Notes: generated from the sequence alone by a model not told the origin. Shown: positions 34,246 to 47,202, counted from the first letter of the stretch. The stretch is 64,000 bases of DNA from Siderastrea siderea (GCA_964030785.1 OZ034978.1:11219953-11283952), one strand, 5' to 3'. Numbers and translations: made by a program.

Positions 34246-34449
34246 TTAACCCTTTAAGCCCCAATGTCAATATGCATATTCTCCTTAGCGTTCTCCAGAT
34301 ATTTTTTATGGTATTAGTTGGGAGAATCTGCACAAATATCAAGACATCGCATGTTTGGTAATCATTTCCTTTATTCTCATAACCTGTAGGTTTGATCAAG
34401 TAGGGATATTGTAAGGAGAAATTAGATGCTTATCACCATTGGAGCTTAG
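34246..34449. mobile_element. ~200 bp MITE, unit 1 copy
   Basis: Begins TTAACCCTTTAAGCCCC with an inverted counterpart at the right end. A related copy sits at the corresponding place in unit 2 (53,962-54,176), so it inserted before the duplication. Confidence 0.65.
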
Positions 34450-35689
34450 AATAGGGTTACAGATCCTATATTTTTAGCCTGAATAGGGTAGGCGAGCCTA
34501 CCTATTTCTATTGTTGCGGAATATTAATGTTGGAAGGAAAGCGAGAAAGAGTAGAACCCATCCCTAAAAAATTGTAAAATTTGTAAGAGCTGTATGCTGC
34601 CATGTGATGATTTATTAATTTATTTTCTGCGGACTGTGAATGATCCAGAAAGTGACCATTTTGAGATAATTTGGTTGTCAATTTGTGGTCACAGTTTAAT
34701 CTAGCGACCAAAAGAAAAGAAAAAATAAAACAAATATAATCTTGTTTTCTAGGACACAAGATACAAGGAACCTTCAGGTGCTGGCGAAATCAAGCAAGCA
34801 ACAAAGACAACAAACTTAAGCAAGAAGTAGAGGTAGAAAAACTAACTTGAAAAGCGTAACTAAACGTTTACCGTATTCACCCGCAATTAGGCTACAATGT
34901 GTAGAAGAAATCACGGCTCAAACGCGTGCCCAATCACACATGCATAGTTTCTTTTGGGAATAGTGTCTAAATTTAACGTATGGTCCAAACGCAGTTGTGG
35001 GCAGTATAGGCCAGATTAGATTACGGTACTTTTCCCCTTAATTCGTCGAAAAAGAACGGAATTCGAAGAGGGCAAAATTTCCATTTTCGAGGTACAGTGC
35101 AACTCAAGATATAGCAAACCAAATCCCGAGCCGCCTATATATGCAATATGTACAGCGTATATAGAACAAAATCGTAAATTTTCGTCATGCTTAAGTCATC
35201 GAATACAAAAGATTTTTCAGTGCTTTAATCATGAATTACTACACTCAAAACGTAATCTCTTGTTACACTGAACTGTCATCACGCTACATTTGAGATACAA
35301 AGTACAATTCCCTTTTTTCGGTGAAGAGAACGATGGTTCAATTTCAGAGTTTGGTCATCCAGTTGTTCACAATCGCGCATGACAATAAGAAAGGAAACAT
35401 CCATTTACTTTTTAAAGGTGACTGAAGAGAATCGGAATAAGGAACTCGGAATCGTCTGTTTTTAGTTCTACTCCTGTCATTTGACAGCTGTTAGTTCTCA
35501 GAAAAAATGCGGAGAGGATTCGGAAATTGAGAAAATTTAACCTTAAGCTGTTAAAAACAAAAATGCTGTTGACTCTTGCGATAGAAATTGAAAAAACAAA
35601 CACACACACATAAAGTAGGCAACTAACAAAAAAACAAACCAGAAAAGGACTGCAACATTTTTACTTTCATGGTTAAAATTCTGGAAAAT

Positions 35690-35892
35690 CATTAACAGAT
35701 TCAACCCCTTTCGCAACACAATAAACAGCACCACTAGTGCTACTCAGTAGCTTATGAGGAAAGTACTGTTCAGTAGCTTTCATCTGAATGGACACACAAA
35801 AAGTTCGCTTACAAACTCAAAAATTAGAACCGCCTTGTCCAGTGTAATAAACAGCACCTCAGGAAAGGACTGCTCGGTAGTTTTCAACTGAA
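35690..35892 (+). repeat. ~110 bp repeat, about 1.5 units, upstream of the minisatellite
   Basis: Units contain GGAAAGTACTG, then TTTCATCTGAATGGACACAC, CAAACTCAAAA, AGAACCGCCTTGTCCAG and AATAAACAGCACC. The same repeat precedes the minisatellite of unit 2. Confidence 0.65.
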
Positions 35893-36683
35893 TACATACA
35901 CTAAACGTGCAACCACCAAACGTACATACACCAGACGTACATACACCAAACGTACATACGCCAAAGGAACATACACCAAACGAACATACACCAAACGAAC
36001 ATACACCAAACGTACATACACCAAACGTACATACACGAGACGTACATGCATCAAACGAACATACACCAAACGAACATACACCAAACGAACATACACCAAA
36101 CGAACATACACCAAACGTACATACACCAAACGTACATACACGAGACGTACATGCATCAAACGAACATACACCAAACGTACATACACCAAACGTACATACA
36201 CCAAACGAACATACACCAAACGTACATATACGAGACGTACATGCAGCAAACGAACCTAAACCAAACGTACATACACCAAACGCACATACACCAAACACAC
36301 ATACACCAAACGCACATACACCAAACGCACATACACCAAACACACATACACCAAACGCACATACACCAAACGCACATACACCAAACGCACATACACCAAA
36401 CGCACATACACCAACGCACATACACCAAACGCACAAACACCAAACGCACATACACCAAACGTACATACACCAGACGTACATACACCAAATGTACATACAC
36501 CAAACGCACAGACACCAAACGTACATACACCAAACGTACACACACCAAACGTACACACACCAAACGTACACACACCAAACGAACATACACCAAACACACA
36601 TACACCAAACGCACATACACCAAACGTACATACACCAAGCGTACATACACCAAAGGTACATACACCAAACGTACATACACCAG
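35893..36683 (+). repeat. 15-bp minisatellite, unit 1 array (~52 copies)
   Basis: Tandem CCAAACGTACATACA with variation mostly at the eighth position (T, A or C) and occasional GAGACG or CAGACG units. The plus strand is A/C-rich and nearly every unit has one CpG. A single-base loss near 36,413 shifts phase. Because 15 is a multiple of 3, all frames lack stops over long stretches, so the apparent ORFs (up to 298 codons) are artefacts unless transcription is shown. The array ends directly at CCAG/GTAAGATAG, a good splice donor match. Confidence 0.95.
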
Positions 36684-38673
36684 GTAAGATAGCTGTAACA
36701 TAGTTGTAATGTTCTTTATTGCGCTCTTGACATTTATTGCCGTTTGTATTTAGATATAGCTAAGGTTCGACGACCAAAAAATAACACAAATTCGCTTTAC
36801 AGCGTTGTTGAGCTTCATTTGTTATTCCAAGATTTAATTCTTGGCCATATTTGACACTTGCACGTTATTGCATCCAAATAATAGATATTTTGAACGCTTT
36901 GAAAAATACAGGCTGATGTGATGAACTACAGTTTTTGTCCGTTTTCTGAGTAACAGTTGCAAATAGTGTGGACTTTTATAATATAATGACTCGCAGTTTG
37001 CAAATCAGTTTATTCAATATACTAAATAACAAATTAAAAACGCCTTTGAAACACTAGATGCACTAATAACCCATGGAGCTTTACAGAAAACATTCTGACT
37101 TGTTTCACTTAGCTGTTAGATTTTGAAATTGCAGTGTTTTTTATTTTTCTGTGTGTAGGCGTATACATTTATGTGTCCGTTCAAGTTTAATTTCCACATC
37201 TCAGTTTACTTGGTGATTCTTTACGACCAAGTATCTTGAGATGCGTACTACAAGAATGACTTTTCTTTTAGTGGAAAGTTTGCCTTTGTTCTTAAGATTT
37301 ATTGTCATTTGAGAGAAATTCCAAAATAGAATTATAAGTTCTCCTCGTAAAAAAATCGATTGAGTTTGGCCAAAATATTGGATTTTCTGTGTTTAATCTG
37401 CAGCAGGGGATTTAGGTGAGGGCGTCCACCACCCGCTCAGTTCTCTGTTTTTTTCTTTTTGAAACATTTCCTTTTTACTTAAGAGCGGTTTGCTGTAAGA
37501 ACCGACTAAGGGTATGCAAGATAGAAAAATCCGATTTTCTCAAAATCTGCCAGAATAAAGGCTTTGGTGAACTAGTTCTAAAAATATAAGTTTCGGGTCG
37601 TTTAGATTTTTATTTATTTTTTAGTGAATATTTTCGTATTTTGCCCTTCGCGGCAGTCAAAATCAACGCCAAAATCGGGACTTTTCCGGAAGCTCCTGTT
37701 CAAATATCGAAAGCGTCCTAAAAAAGATTAACCCGGGGAGTTAAAAGACCTTGTTTCTTCTGTTTATTAGCAGTGTCAAAGTTTCATTAAAAACAAACTT
37801 GAATTTTTTACGAAATTTTATAATTTATACCCAACAACGGTCGTCACCGACAACCCAATTTAGGCTAAATTCAAGGCTCAAAAAAGCACTCTGGTACATG
37901 GCTTTACACAACGAGACTATGCTCCGGGAAAGAACAATCACTTCAACTAAACATCGGCCGAAAAACATTTTGGGACAAATGAAACGGCGAATTTTGAGAG
38001 CGCTTTGAAAACAGGCTACTTGAGTGATATGAGCGACCCTTTGACCTTTCATGTCAACGGAAATCAACACACAGCAGCTCTTAAAATGTGACTTTCCTTT
38101 CCCAGAATACGAGTTTGCTTGTTTTTCTAGAATATTTTCAAGTAGAGGAAACAAGGATTTTGAATTTGGAGGCCTTTGTTCCCAATATTGAGTGATGTTG
38201 GGCAATTTAGAGAAGTATGTTATGAAATTGACCTACTTTGTTTATCACCGAATTATACATTCAAAGCCTGTTTACAACATGAATGCGGAATCAATAACGA
38301 AGTAAGAAACCGATTCATGAAATGTTTAGGAAATAACTCTTACCTAATTAAGTGAGCTTTTCCTGGCTGGAAACTGCAACTTTCATTGCAAAACACCTAG
38401 CGAGATCGCCCAGCCACATTGCACGTGAGTTGTCAAATGTTTCTACAGTGCGGCCGGGGTTCCGGCCCTATGTTAACGATTAACCAGATTTTAGGCCCGC
38501 ATAGCGTGCAGTCGGAAACAACACTATGGTGGCGAACGGTTGTGCTTGATAGGGAAAAAAGTGGGGAAAAAAGGAAAAAGAGAGCTTTTATTACATATGC
38601 TTATTATTATATATATTTTTCACGTCCAAACCGGTGACACGTACTACTAAGCAAGTTTTCCCAACGTCGGTGA

Positions 38674-39377
38674 CTTGAGAATTAGAGCCTTATAGTGCTA
38701 GCTCGCTTGCAGACGTCTCCTATTTCCTTTGCTTCACAGATGTCTTTCTCCCTTGCTCGTCTTCGATGATACAGCAGCCACACCCGTAGACAAGCCTTTT
38801 CATGTTGTCTTTCCTATGGATGTCGCACAGGTTTGAGTTGTCATATGCGATGAGGTTGTGAAAAATTTAATTTTATACTTAAAAAAGTACTTCAATCAGT
38901 ACAATCTGGCAGGTATCACAGAGATTTTCTCACTTAATATCTCCCGTTTGGGCAGCGGTTCCTCTGCCTGCCCCTGGAAAAATGCTGAATACCCCACATA
39001 GCATCAGGACAATGATTCTCAACAAGCGAGCATGCTTACCGGTAGGAAACAGATTTTACTGCATTTAGCACAGCAACCATATTAGGATCCTTGCCCACCT
39101 GCATTGCAAGAGCGAAAAACAAAAACAAAAGCAAAAACTGCCCGTGTCACCGAGACTACATCACAAGAGAGCTCTGCTGTATAACTCAAGAGATCAAGAA
39201 TCCCACGATCGACACCGCTATCCTACTACGTGAGTACGCTGGGTGCTATCAACTGCTGTGTAGCATCATGTACTCTAAAGAAGGTCAATACCTGGACAGG
39301 CGTCTGCAGAGTGGATTTCGGTGACCCAGAAAGAGAAAAAGGGGCTTGTGACAAAGAGGTAGACACTATCGAAACCC
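38674..39377. other. Left interior of the foldback element
   Basis: Unique-looking sequence without a recognisable gene. A frame near 39,230-39,300 contains INCCVASCTLKK, faintly like the start of a THAP zinc finger, but the rest of that domain is not seen. Confidence 0.35.
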
Positions 39378-40440
39378 TAGCCTGCGTAGCAAGCGTTTAC
39401 GTAGGCCTAGGGAGTTTTCGTACGTTCGAATCATTTTTCGCTTTTTGGCCGCGCGAAAATTGGGGCGAGCGCAAAAGAAGTGGGAGAAGGGGCAGGAGAA
39501 GGGAGGAAAGAAAACGCTTGTCCGCAAACCCACGATTTAGAAAAACCCTTACGCCAACGAACGTCAATCAAATCAGGTAAGTTAATTTGAGCGTGGCCCA
39601 CATCAACACAACTAACTGTTTCTCTCCAGCTGGAAAATTTCGATGTTCAGGTTTGACTCTAGAAGACGGCGGTTCGGTGGCTTCAAATCTCAGGGACTTT
39701 CGGGAAGCTTTCTCTTTCCACATGGACTGTTAACTGATGGAGTTTAGACAAGTTGATACGCTGATTTGGCAGAGCTTAGGAAACAGGAGACTTGATATAC
39801 TTATTGCATTCCGAATAACTTCGAATAATGCCCCTAAGTTCCTAATTTTGCAAGCACAAAGATCGCATACATGTTCCGAACTAGAAATAGCTACAAGTTT
39901 TAAACAACTTCCACTCTAACCACTCTGAAAATATCAGCAAGAATTGCTCCTTAAGAATCCTTTATTTCCGACGCTTTGAAAAGGTTCCCGAAGAAATAAA
40001 ACCGATTTTCCTAGCGGAGATAAATTTCCAAATTTATTAACTTTGAAATTACAACGACAAATCCTGAAGTGCCCGTTTTGAGTTTCCAACTTTCGAGGCT
40101 TCGACATCGCATCTCCGAGTGCTTCGTTTCTGCAGTTCGTGGGTTTGACTTACGTGGAGCATGTTTTGATTTTGACGAAAGTAAATTTGCAACATCTGGT
40201 GATCTGTGATTTGTTGCTTTATTGACAAGCTGTAACGCTATGAGTTCACCCAACCTTGAGTGCTAAAGGGGCGTTTTACAAACTTTTGCGGGCAGGCGTT
40301 TCCTTTTTTTGCCTCTTCTCCCCTCCCCCTCCCCGCTCCCGGTTCCTTTTTTCTTGCGCTCGCCTTAATTTGGCGCGGCCAAAATACGAAATGCCTCAAA
40401 AAGGCGGAAAAGTCTACGAAAGTGCTTGCTACGCAGGCTA
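39378..40440. mobile_element. Nested Mutator-like TIR element, ~1.06 kb
   Basis: Ends TAGCCTGCGTAGCAAGCG and its near complement GCTTGCTACGCAGGCTA; inverted similarity continues inward (GGCCGCGCGAAAATTGGGGC on the left, its counterpart near 40,350-40,385). Flanking 9-mers TCGAAACCC and TCGGAACTC agree at 7 of 9 positions, compatible with a 9-bp target duplication. Non-autonomous. Confidence 0.7.
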
Positions 40441-40739
40441 TCGGAACTCACGAACTTAGACACATGAATGGTTGTCACGATTTACAAATAGCTTGCAACT
40501 GTCACTTGCAACTTCCTCAAGTAAATTCGACGGTGTAAACATGCTAAACAATCTTGAGTTCAACAGTTTGGAGAGCGAGCGTTTGACGTCGGGAAAAGGA
40601 AGCATATAGCAAATCAAAATTGAAGATGAAAAACACTGGCCTAATTTTTCCACTGAAACATTGGCCATGAAAAAGAGACTACTAATCAAAGTTGAGACCA
40701 CTTTCCCAAAAAAGTATTAGGAGCAAGTGAGGCAACAGA

Positions 40740-40775
40740 TAACGGCAGTGTTTTTTTTTTGGGGGGGGGGGGGCA
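40740..40775. repeat. Poly(T)-poly(G) tract
   Basis: A run of T passes directly into a run of about 14 G. Similar T/G junction tracts are at about 10,960-10,980, and poly(G) alone at about 10,740 and 50,664. Confidence 0.9.
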
Positions 40776-41852
40776 ACAAACTAGGTACAGGCAAGAACTT
40801 GACAGATATTCGAGTTGATAAGGAAGCAGATAGGTCGAGGTTGTTCACCGAGTACTAGTTCCTCACTGCACGATGGATAAGTTGTTCTCGTTCTCTTCAA
40901 GAATAATTTATAAGCTGCGTCACCCTGATAGACGAATTGGCTTTTTACTTCGTGGTAAGCGTTTAAGTGATAGCGTTGCGCTAGAGAAGCAAAAGTTCTA
41001 TACCCGACAGATTGTATTAGATCAAGCTTGCACAGTTATAGCACGCCATCGCTTACAACACTGACCTGAACTTGTGCGACTTGCATAAGAAATGTAGCTT
41101 GAAAATGCTAAGCATACCCATGCTTAAGACTGTTTTTTTAGTTTGGCTTGGGCAGATGTATTTCTCGCATAGCGTAAGGTGCAATATCTTTCTTCCTTAG
41201 CGGGCATTAGACCTTCTAATTAAAGACTCTTAGCAAAGAACTGAATAAAATGCGGCCAAGTCCATTGTTGAGTTATGCAACCAAGGGTAGGAGGAAGGGG
41301 GTAAGGACAGTAGAACAGTAGAAAAGTACCGGATGAAGCACTTAAATTTTAAAACCTGTGCGACATGCATAGGGAAGGCAGCAAGAAAAGGCTGAGAACA
41401 GCCGTGCTAAAGGTTGTTTGTGAGTATTATGGCGTGTGCACATATGTATCCCATGCAAGGCAGACATCACAGCACCTTCTGCTGTAGCGGAACCAGTCGA
41501 GGGAAGTGGCTGCTGTTTCATCGAAAACTAGAGAAAGACACTGAATTGTGTATTTTCATGTGTTTTATTTACTAAAAGTATGTTTCACTAAGAATGGGAG
41601 TTTGAAGAGCCTTCCGGAGCGAATGGAATTGAACGAATTTTGCGTGTTTACTGCGCTTCAGATGCTTGTTCAACAAGACTCTGACCTTTCATACTACAAC
41701 GTTAAATTTTAGCGTGCTTCCTTGGGTCGAAATCGATCACGTGACGCGATACTGTCTCTCCTCAGTGGCACCTATCAACGCTTATTGGCAATTCTCGCTC
41801 AAAATTAAGCGTTGGACGATAAAAACAATAGAGGGATTCTGTCTCATGCCCT

Positions 41853-41968
41853 ATGTGTGATAGGTTCCCTGGGAAATTTGATGTGCAAACTGCATATAAG
41901 CCTTCGAACTACGTTCTTGGGCTAATATTTGTTGTGAACATCAAATTTCCTCGAACAGCCTATCACAC
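41853..41968. mobile_element. Nested ~115 bp MITE
   Basis: GTGTGATAGG with AAATTTGATGT at the left and the inverted counterparts ACATCAAATTT and CCTATCACAC at the right. Confidence 0.7.
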
Positions 41969-43310
41969 GTTAGTGCCATCAACAGAAGAACTCTATTGTT
42001 TAAATAGGCCACCGACGTTGGGTGAACTTGCTTAGTAGTACGTGTCACGGGTTTGGACGTAAAAAAAATATAATATTAATTATATATGTAATAAAAGCTC
42101 TCTTTTCCCTTTTTCCCCCTACTTTTGTGCTTATCAAGCACAGCGTTCGCCAAGTGTTGTTTCCGACTGCACGCTATGCGGGGCCTAAAATCTGGTTAAT
42201 CGTTAACATAGGGAACTTCGGCCGCACTGTAGAAACATTTGACAACTCACGTGCAACATGGCTCGGCGATCTCGCTATGTGTTTTGCAATGAAAGTTGCA
42301 GTTTCCAGCCAGGAAAAGCTCACTTAATTAGGTAAGAGTTATTTCCTAAACATTTCATGAATCGGTGTTTTTACGTCGTTATTGATTCCGCATTCACGTC
42401 GTAAACAGACTTTGAATGTATAATTCGGTGATAAACAAAGTAGGTCAATTTCATAACATACTTCTCTAAATTGCCCAACATCACTCAATATTGGGAACAA
42501 AGGCCTCCAAATTCAAAATCGTTGTTTCCTCTACTTGAAAACATTCTAGAAAAACAAGCAAACTCGTATTCTGGGGAAGGAAAGTCACATTTTAAGAGCT
42601 GCTGTGTGTTGATTTCCCTTGACATGAAAGGTCAAAGGGTCGCTCATATCACTCAAGTAGCCTGTTTTCAAAGCGCTCTCAAAATTCGCCGTTTCATTTG
42701 TCCCAAAATGTTTTTCAGCCAATGTTTAGTTGAAGTGATTGTTCTTTCCCAGGGTATAGTCTCGTTGTGTAAAGCCATGTACCAGAGTGCTTTTTTGAGC
42801 CTTGAATTTAGCCTAAATTGGGTTGTCGGTAACGATCGTTGTTGGGTATAAATTATAAAATTTCGTAAAAAATTCAAGTTTGCTTTTCATGAAACTTTGA
42901 CACTGCTAATAAACAGAAGAAACAAGGTCTTTTAACTCCCCGGGTTAATCTTTTTTAGGACGCTTTCGATATTTGAACAGGAGCTTCCGGAAAAGTCCCG
43001 ATTTTGGCGTTGATTTTGACTGCGGCGAAGGACAAATACGAAAATATTCACTAAAAAATAAATAAAAATCTAAACGACCCGAAACTTATGTTTTTAGAAC
43101 TAGTTCACCAAAGCCTTTATCCTGGCAGATTTTGAGAAAATCGGATTTTTCTATCTTGCATACCCTAAGTCGGTTCTTACAGCAAACCGCTCTTAATTCC
43201 GTTTTTTGTTCTTAAAATGTTTTTCATGCCCACTCTTTCATTGCGCCAATTGCTGTAATTGTAAGTAAGTGTATAGGACCTCATCTATGTATCAACCCAT
43301 GCGAAATAAC

Positions 43311-43675
43311 TCTGAGAATTCCTAGGAATTCCTAAGAATATCCTAAGAATTCCTAGGAAAAAATTCTTAGGAATTCGTGAGAATTCCTAGGAATTCCTAA
43401 GAATCTGAGGTGTGAATTTTCACGGTAAATTTGGACTTGGAATTCCTAAGAATTCTTAGGAATTCCAAGTTTAAATGGTGCCGTCTTGAAATTCCTAGGA
43501 ATTCCTAGGAATTCCAACTAAAAGAAAATTAAAGACAGAATTCCCAGTTACTTTCAGAAATTCCTAGGAATTCCAAGGAATGTTAAAGAACAACTGGGAA
43601 TTTTTGGGAATATGTGGGAAAAAATAGGAATATGGTCAGGAATTTGTGGGAATAAATGGGAATTTCTTAAATAAG
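43311..43675. repeat. Left subterminal palindromic array
   Basis: Many copies of AGGAATTCCTAGGAATTCC-like words in both orientations; the inner part changes to TGGGAAT repeats. Confidence 0.85.
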
Positions 43676-44199
43676 TGGGGGAAACATTAGATTAACTTGA
43701 CCCAAAATGGTAACAAAAAAACAGCTGTTGGACGCGATGCAATATCCCTCAATTTAAAGGCCAGTTGCTGATATTTAAAGTAGACAAATCGAGGGTCTGG
43801 TTTTTTAACCAGGCTTGGACCGGGGCAAAACCCTAGTTTTCCCGGGCTCTTGGTACAAGGGCACATTCAGTTTACCTCAGAATGTCTGTTTTCAACATAT
43901 CTTCAACAGGAGTTAAATGATAAAATTAGTTCAATTTCATTTTGGAAATACAATTCAACAATCATCAATTACCGCCTTCACTGATTTTACATATAAGGTC
44001 TTATCTGTTTTGGCTGCCTTTAGTTCACTTGCTGTAAGCAGTCTTCTGAGTTCGGTCCTCTGATGGCCTTATACATGTGGTCCTAGGAAAAAAAAATCGA
44101 AATTTTATATAAATTCTAGACCTGTCATACACTCAACATTATTACTAGGTTGCAGCGTTAATTTTCAATAAAATATAAGGTACATATGTACATGTACAG

Positions 44200-44356
44200 G
44201 TTGTGGTTCAAATTTTTCTTTGGTTTAAAAATTTTCAAACCAGTATAATTTCTATTTCCCTTTGTCTCAGATTCATTACCAAAATCTTAGGCAAAGGAAA
44301 ATAAAAATTAATCTGGTTTGAAAAGTTTCAAACTAAAGAAAAATTTGAACCACAAC
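44200..44356. mobile_element. 157 bp palindromic MITE (GTTGTGGTTCAA family)
   Basis: TTGTGGTTCAAATTTTTCTT and its reverse complement form the ends. A relative is at 58,940-59,066. Confidence 0.8.
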
Positions 44357-45299
44357 ATTTACAATTACAGTTCAATTAGTAAACAAAATAAAGTAAACAA
44401 TCAAGTAGTGTGTTCCAAAGATGTGGAGGCCTGAGTGGCACAATAAGAATGATATCTGAAGCTAAGCTCTCACTTGAGTGACATTCACATTGCTTTAGCA
44501 TTACAGTGATAGACCATTTCAAATCCTTAAAACCACTAACCAGAGAAGAATTTTCTGATACACCATAAAAGAACACTGTAAGTTGGTGAATACATGGTGA
44601 TGGCTTTCACATGTTCATGTATGGTTTCTCAAAATTCTCAAACTAATAATTATGTTCTAATTGAATGAGTGGGAAGGTAAGACAAGAAAATGTTTGGCTT
44701 AAGGCTTAATGTTTGGCATATCGACCAAATGCAGGAGGCCTGTGTGCCATGCCTGAGAGCCAAATACATGGTATTTTACCATCCACCTGGACCTATGAGT
44801 GTACATGTAGGTGTTGAAATGGAATGAGACCCCCAGAAAAGCTGAATCTGAGGTGTTCCCGTTTACCAATCAGGAGCTCTAACCACTTTTATTGTACAGA
44901 ATGAAGCTTACACGAGTCTAGAAGGAGCTATATTGTAGGTCATTGCTTACAAGGTCACCATACAGTCAGGATGCCCTCAACACTGCCCTTTCTAGCAAAA
45001 TGCAGGACATGATGTAGTATGAACCTAGTAAGATTATCTACCTCACTACCAGTTTCCTTGCAGCTTAATTTATTTAGTAAAATGTATCATGTAGTTCAGC
45101 TGGAGTGCAGAAGGTCAGGGGTTTGATTTAAGTCAAGGGATTATTTACTATAAATGTTCTGCTTGCTATACGCAACATGTTGAGCACATTTTAAAAATTT
45201 TTAATAATTATGTTTCATCCTGGTTACTCCACCATCTTAAAAAATATCATTTTTGGTTAATGCATGACCAATCTCTGTAGTTATTTACAATATTTAGCC

Positions 45300-45705
45300 A
45301 GGGTTTTCAATAAGAAACTGAGTAGGTGGCAAAACGTTAGGAGTAGGCGGAGAATGAAATACTCGCGCCGAAGGCGCAAGATTCTAGGGGGGCTCCGGGG
45401 GTATTCTCCCCTGGAAAATTTCGAAAATTTGGGCCTCTTAGAATGCATTTCCTGCATTCTAGAGCAAGAATTAGGGTATTTGAACAGAACAGGAAACGCA
45501 AATCACCGCTGAAATTACTCAGAATTCAGGCAAGATTCTTCTGTTTTTCGTGAACAAATCTTGGCCGATCCAGGGCCCGTTTTTTGTGGCGAATGTTTCT
45601 CATGTTAGTCGTAAATTATGAGGTAATTTCTCAATCAAATAGGCGGCGAGTTAATGGAGAATAGCTGGCGAGTTTCGCCGGCTGCCGGCCCTTATTGAAA
45701 ACCCT
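45300..45705. mobile_element. ~405 bp MITE
   Basis: AGGGTTTTCAATAAG and its reverse complement CTTATTGAAAACCCT are the ends; the interior is locally GC-rich (GCGCCGAAGGCGC near 45,366). Confidence 0.75.
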
Positions 45706-47202
45706 GTTAGCACATGGTGTTTGTTTCAGTGACTGTTCAATATTGTAGTCACAATGTACATGTTCATGTAGTCCACTATAATCTACAATGAAGTATTCAT
45801 GTCTTAATAATTCAAGCAGTTATCACCAAGGAGATATTGCCTTGATATGACATGAATCCATGGAAAAGTTCAACAACTCCAAACTCTGTGTACGTAATTC
45901 TGTCATAATCCCTGAAGAAAAGCCTGCGACCCAAAGCCTAATTACATGTTACACGTACTACCGGTACGTTTAAAGAAAACAGATCTAAGCAATACAAATT
46001 GAAGTGTTACAATGAGGATTCTAATGTATGTGTTTGAGTAACTTACCTGATCAAGTGTGATGCATTTCTTTGCCATGTACAATGTGAATCAACAAACTGT
46101 TTTGCTGTAGAACTGGGAGTACATACAATGTGTACATATGTAGACCTTGAAGAAAAATATTCTGATTAATAACAATTTGGCTCATAAACAATAAATTTAT
46201 TTCCCATGCACTAATATTAAGCTAAGGTGAATGTAAACCATACTCTAATTCTATCTACACCACAGTACATGTAGTACAGTACTTTGCAGATCCTAGGAGA
46301 TTGTTGAAGGAGCAATGTAGATGTATATGCATGCAGAGGTTCAGTTTTAACTGAAATTTAAGTTCTAGTATGTAACTAACAGTGTCAGCCATCTAGCCCA
46401 GTTGCTTGACGTGTTACAGACTTTTCAATAATTTTGCAATCAAAACAAGAATTAAGGTCATTCCCCCGAAATAAAATTTAACATATGATTTTTGTCAAAC
46501 TTTCACTAGTTGTTATCTATCGTCCAATGTTTTGAAATATAAAATAAAAAGAATAGGTCCCCATGTCCGTTCACGAGATATCATCGTCTTAAGTTACCCC
46601 ATAATTCCATGCAATTTTTCCTGACAAAACACATGTGTATTTGATCAGTTTATGCTACTTTCCATTGGAACAGGAAGCACATAATTAAAGCAAATCTTGA
46701 AACAATCTACTAGATGTGAAATACCGATAACAAGGAACAATTTACTAGATGTTTTATGGCAGATGCTCGAAGAATCAGAAGAAATTGACTTCAAACCTTC
46801 CTCATGTGCGTGTTCTCGAGGTTGTGATTTCATCTCCATGAGTAATGTGTTTCTAGCAATAACCTTTTTTCTGAACATGTGTTTTTTTCTAACTCTTTGA
46901 ACAAAAAGAGGATGAATGGTAGGTCAAAAATAAGTGGAAAAAAAGATAGGTCACCATGCTTGTTTAAGAGTAAATGACCTTTCTTTTCCCTGGTGAGCTT
47001 AGCCTCATAGGAAATCCATTACTCCGTGGACATGCGCACGCTTTGAGCGCGCGCCAATGACGCCACAAATCATGCGCATTTAAAGGATGCGCAATGCAAT
47101 ACAGGGCAATGACCTTAAAAAAATTAGTGTGATACAAAAGATGTTCAGTAAGTTTAATTAATATTTGGTTCATGCCAGTCATGCAAAGAACTTACTAGAA
47201 TC

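Larger units (their letters stand above)
33236..34830 (+). other. Candidate spliced locus with four small exons (unit 1)
   Basis: Four short blocks sit between acceptor-like and donor-like sites: 33,236-33,306 (TGTGCAG before, GTGAGG after), 33,633-33,706 (CACTCCAG before, GTGAGA after), 34,129-34,193 (CTCCTTGCAG before, GTGAGT after) and 34,753-34,830 (TTTTCTAG before). The first two resemble each other. Blocks 3 and 4 share one stop-free frame across the splice, ending DTRYKEPSGAGEIK... then TAG. The first two have stops in the connecting frame, so they would be 5' UTR or non-coding. No ATG is visible in the joined frame. This could be a small-protein gene missing its start, or a lncRNA. 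I recognise no family. Confidence 0.35.
30986..36683 (+). repeat. Segmental duplication, unit 1
   Basis: Unit 1 begins at CAGGTAAGATAGCTGTAA (about 30,988) and matches unit 2, which begins with the same words at about 36,680, directly after the unit 1 minisatellite. Matching blocks are 31,000-31,200 with 36,690-36,880; 32,290-33,050 with 36,900-37,480 plus 43,196-43,280; and 33,125-35,890 with 52,705-55,600. Order and orientation are conserved, so this is an old tandem duplication. Confidence 0.8.
37482..43193. mobile_element. 5.7 kb foldback DNA element
   Basis: Arms of about 1.19 kb (37,482-38,673 and 42,009-43,193), roughly 95% or more identical by eye, begin AGAGCGGTTTGCTGTAAG and end in its complement. 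The flanks are TA on both sides (37,480-37,481 and 43,194-43,195). Unit 1 has the empty site CTTAATTCCG with one TA at about 32,968. The 3.3 kb centre carries at least two nested elements and no recognisable transposase. A 126-codon open frame occurs once in each arm (37,825-38,205 minus and 42,471-42,851 plus); this follows from arm identity and is not convincing as a gene. The superfamily is unknown. Confidence 0.9.

Noticed and set aside
35893..36683. CRISPR array
   Set aside because: The repeats are directly abutting 15-mers without spacers, in a eukaryotic context.
35780..36701. Overlapping 100-300 codon frames in all six frames
   Set aside because: Same cause: 15-bp tandem repeat. The possible spliced use is kept only as a hypothesis in the findings.
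39230..39580. THAP-like zinc finger in the foldback interior
   Set aside because: Only a short C-x4-C resemblance; the rest of the domain and its later Cys/His pair are not visible.
44376..44576. Short open frames across 44-52 kb as genes of the 9.4 kb insertion
   Set aside because: All are under about 105 codons, without shared motifs, and fall in AT-rich sequence or nested MITEs.
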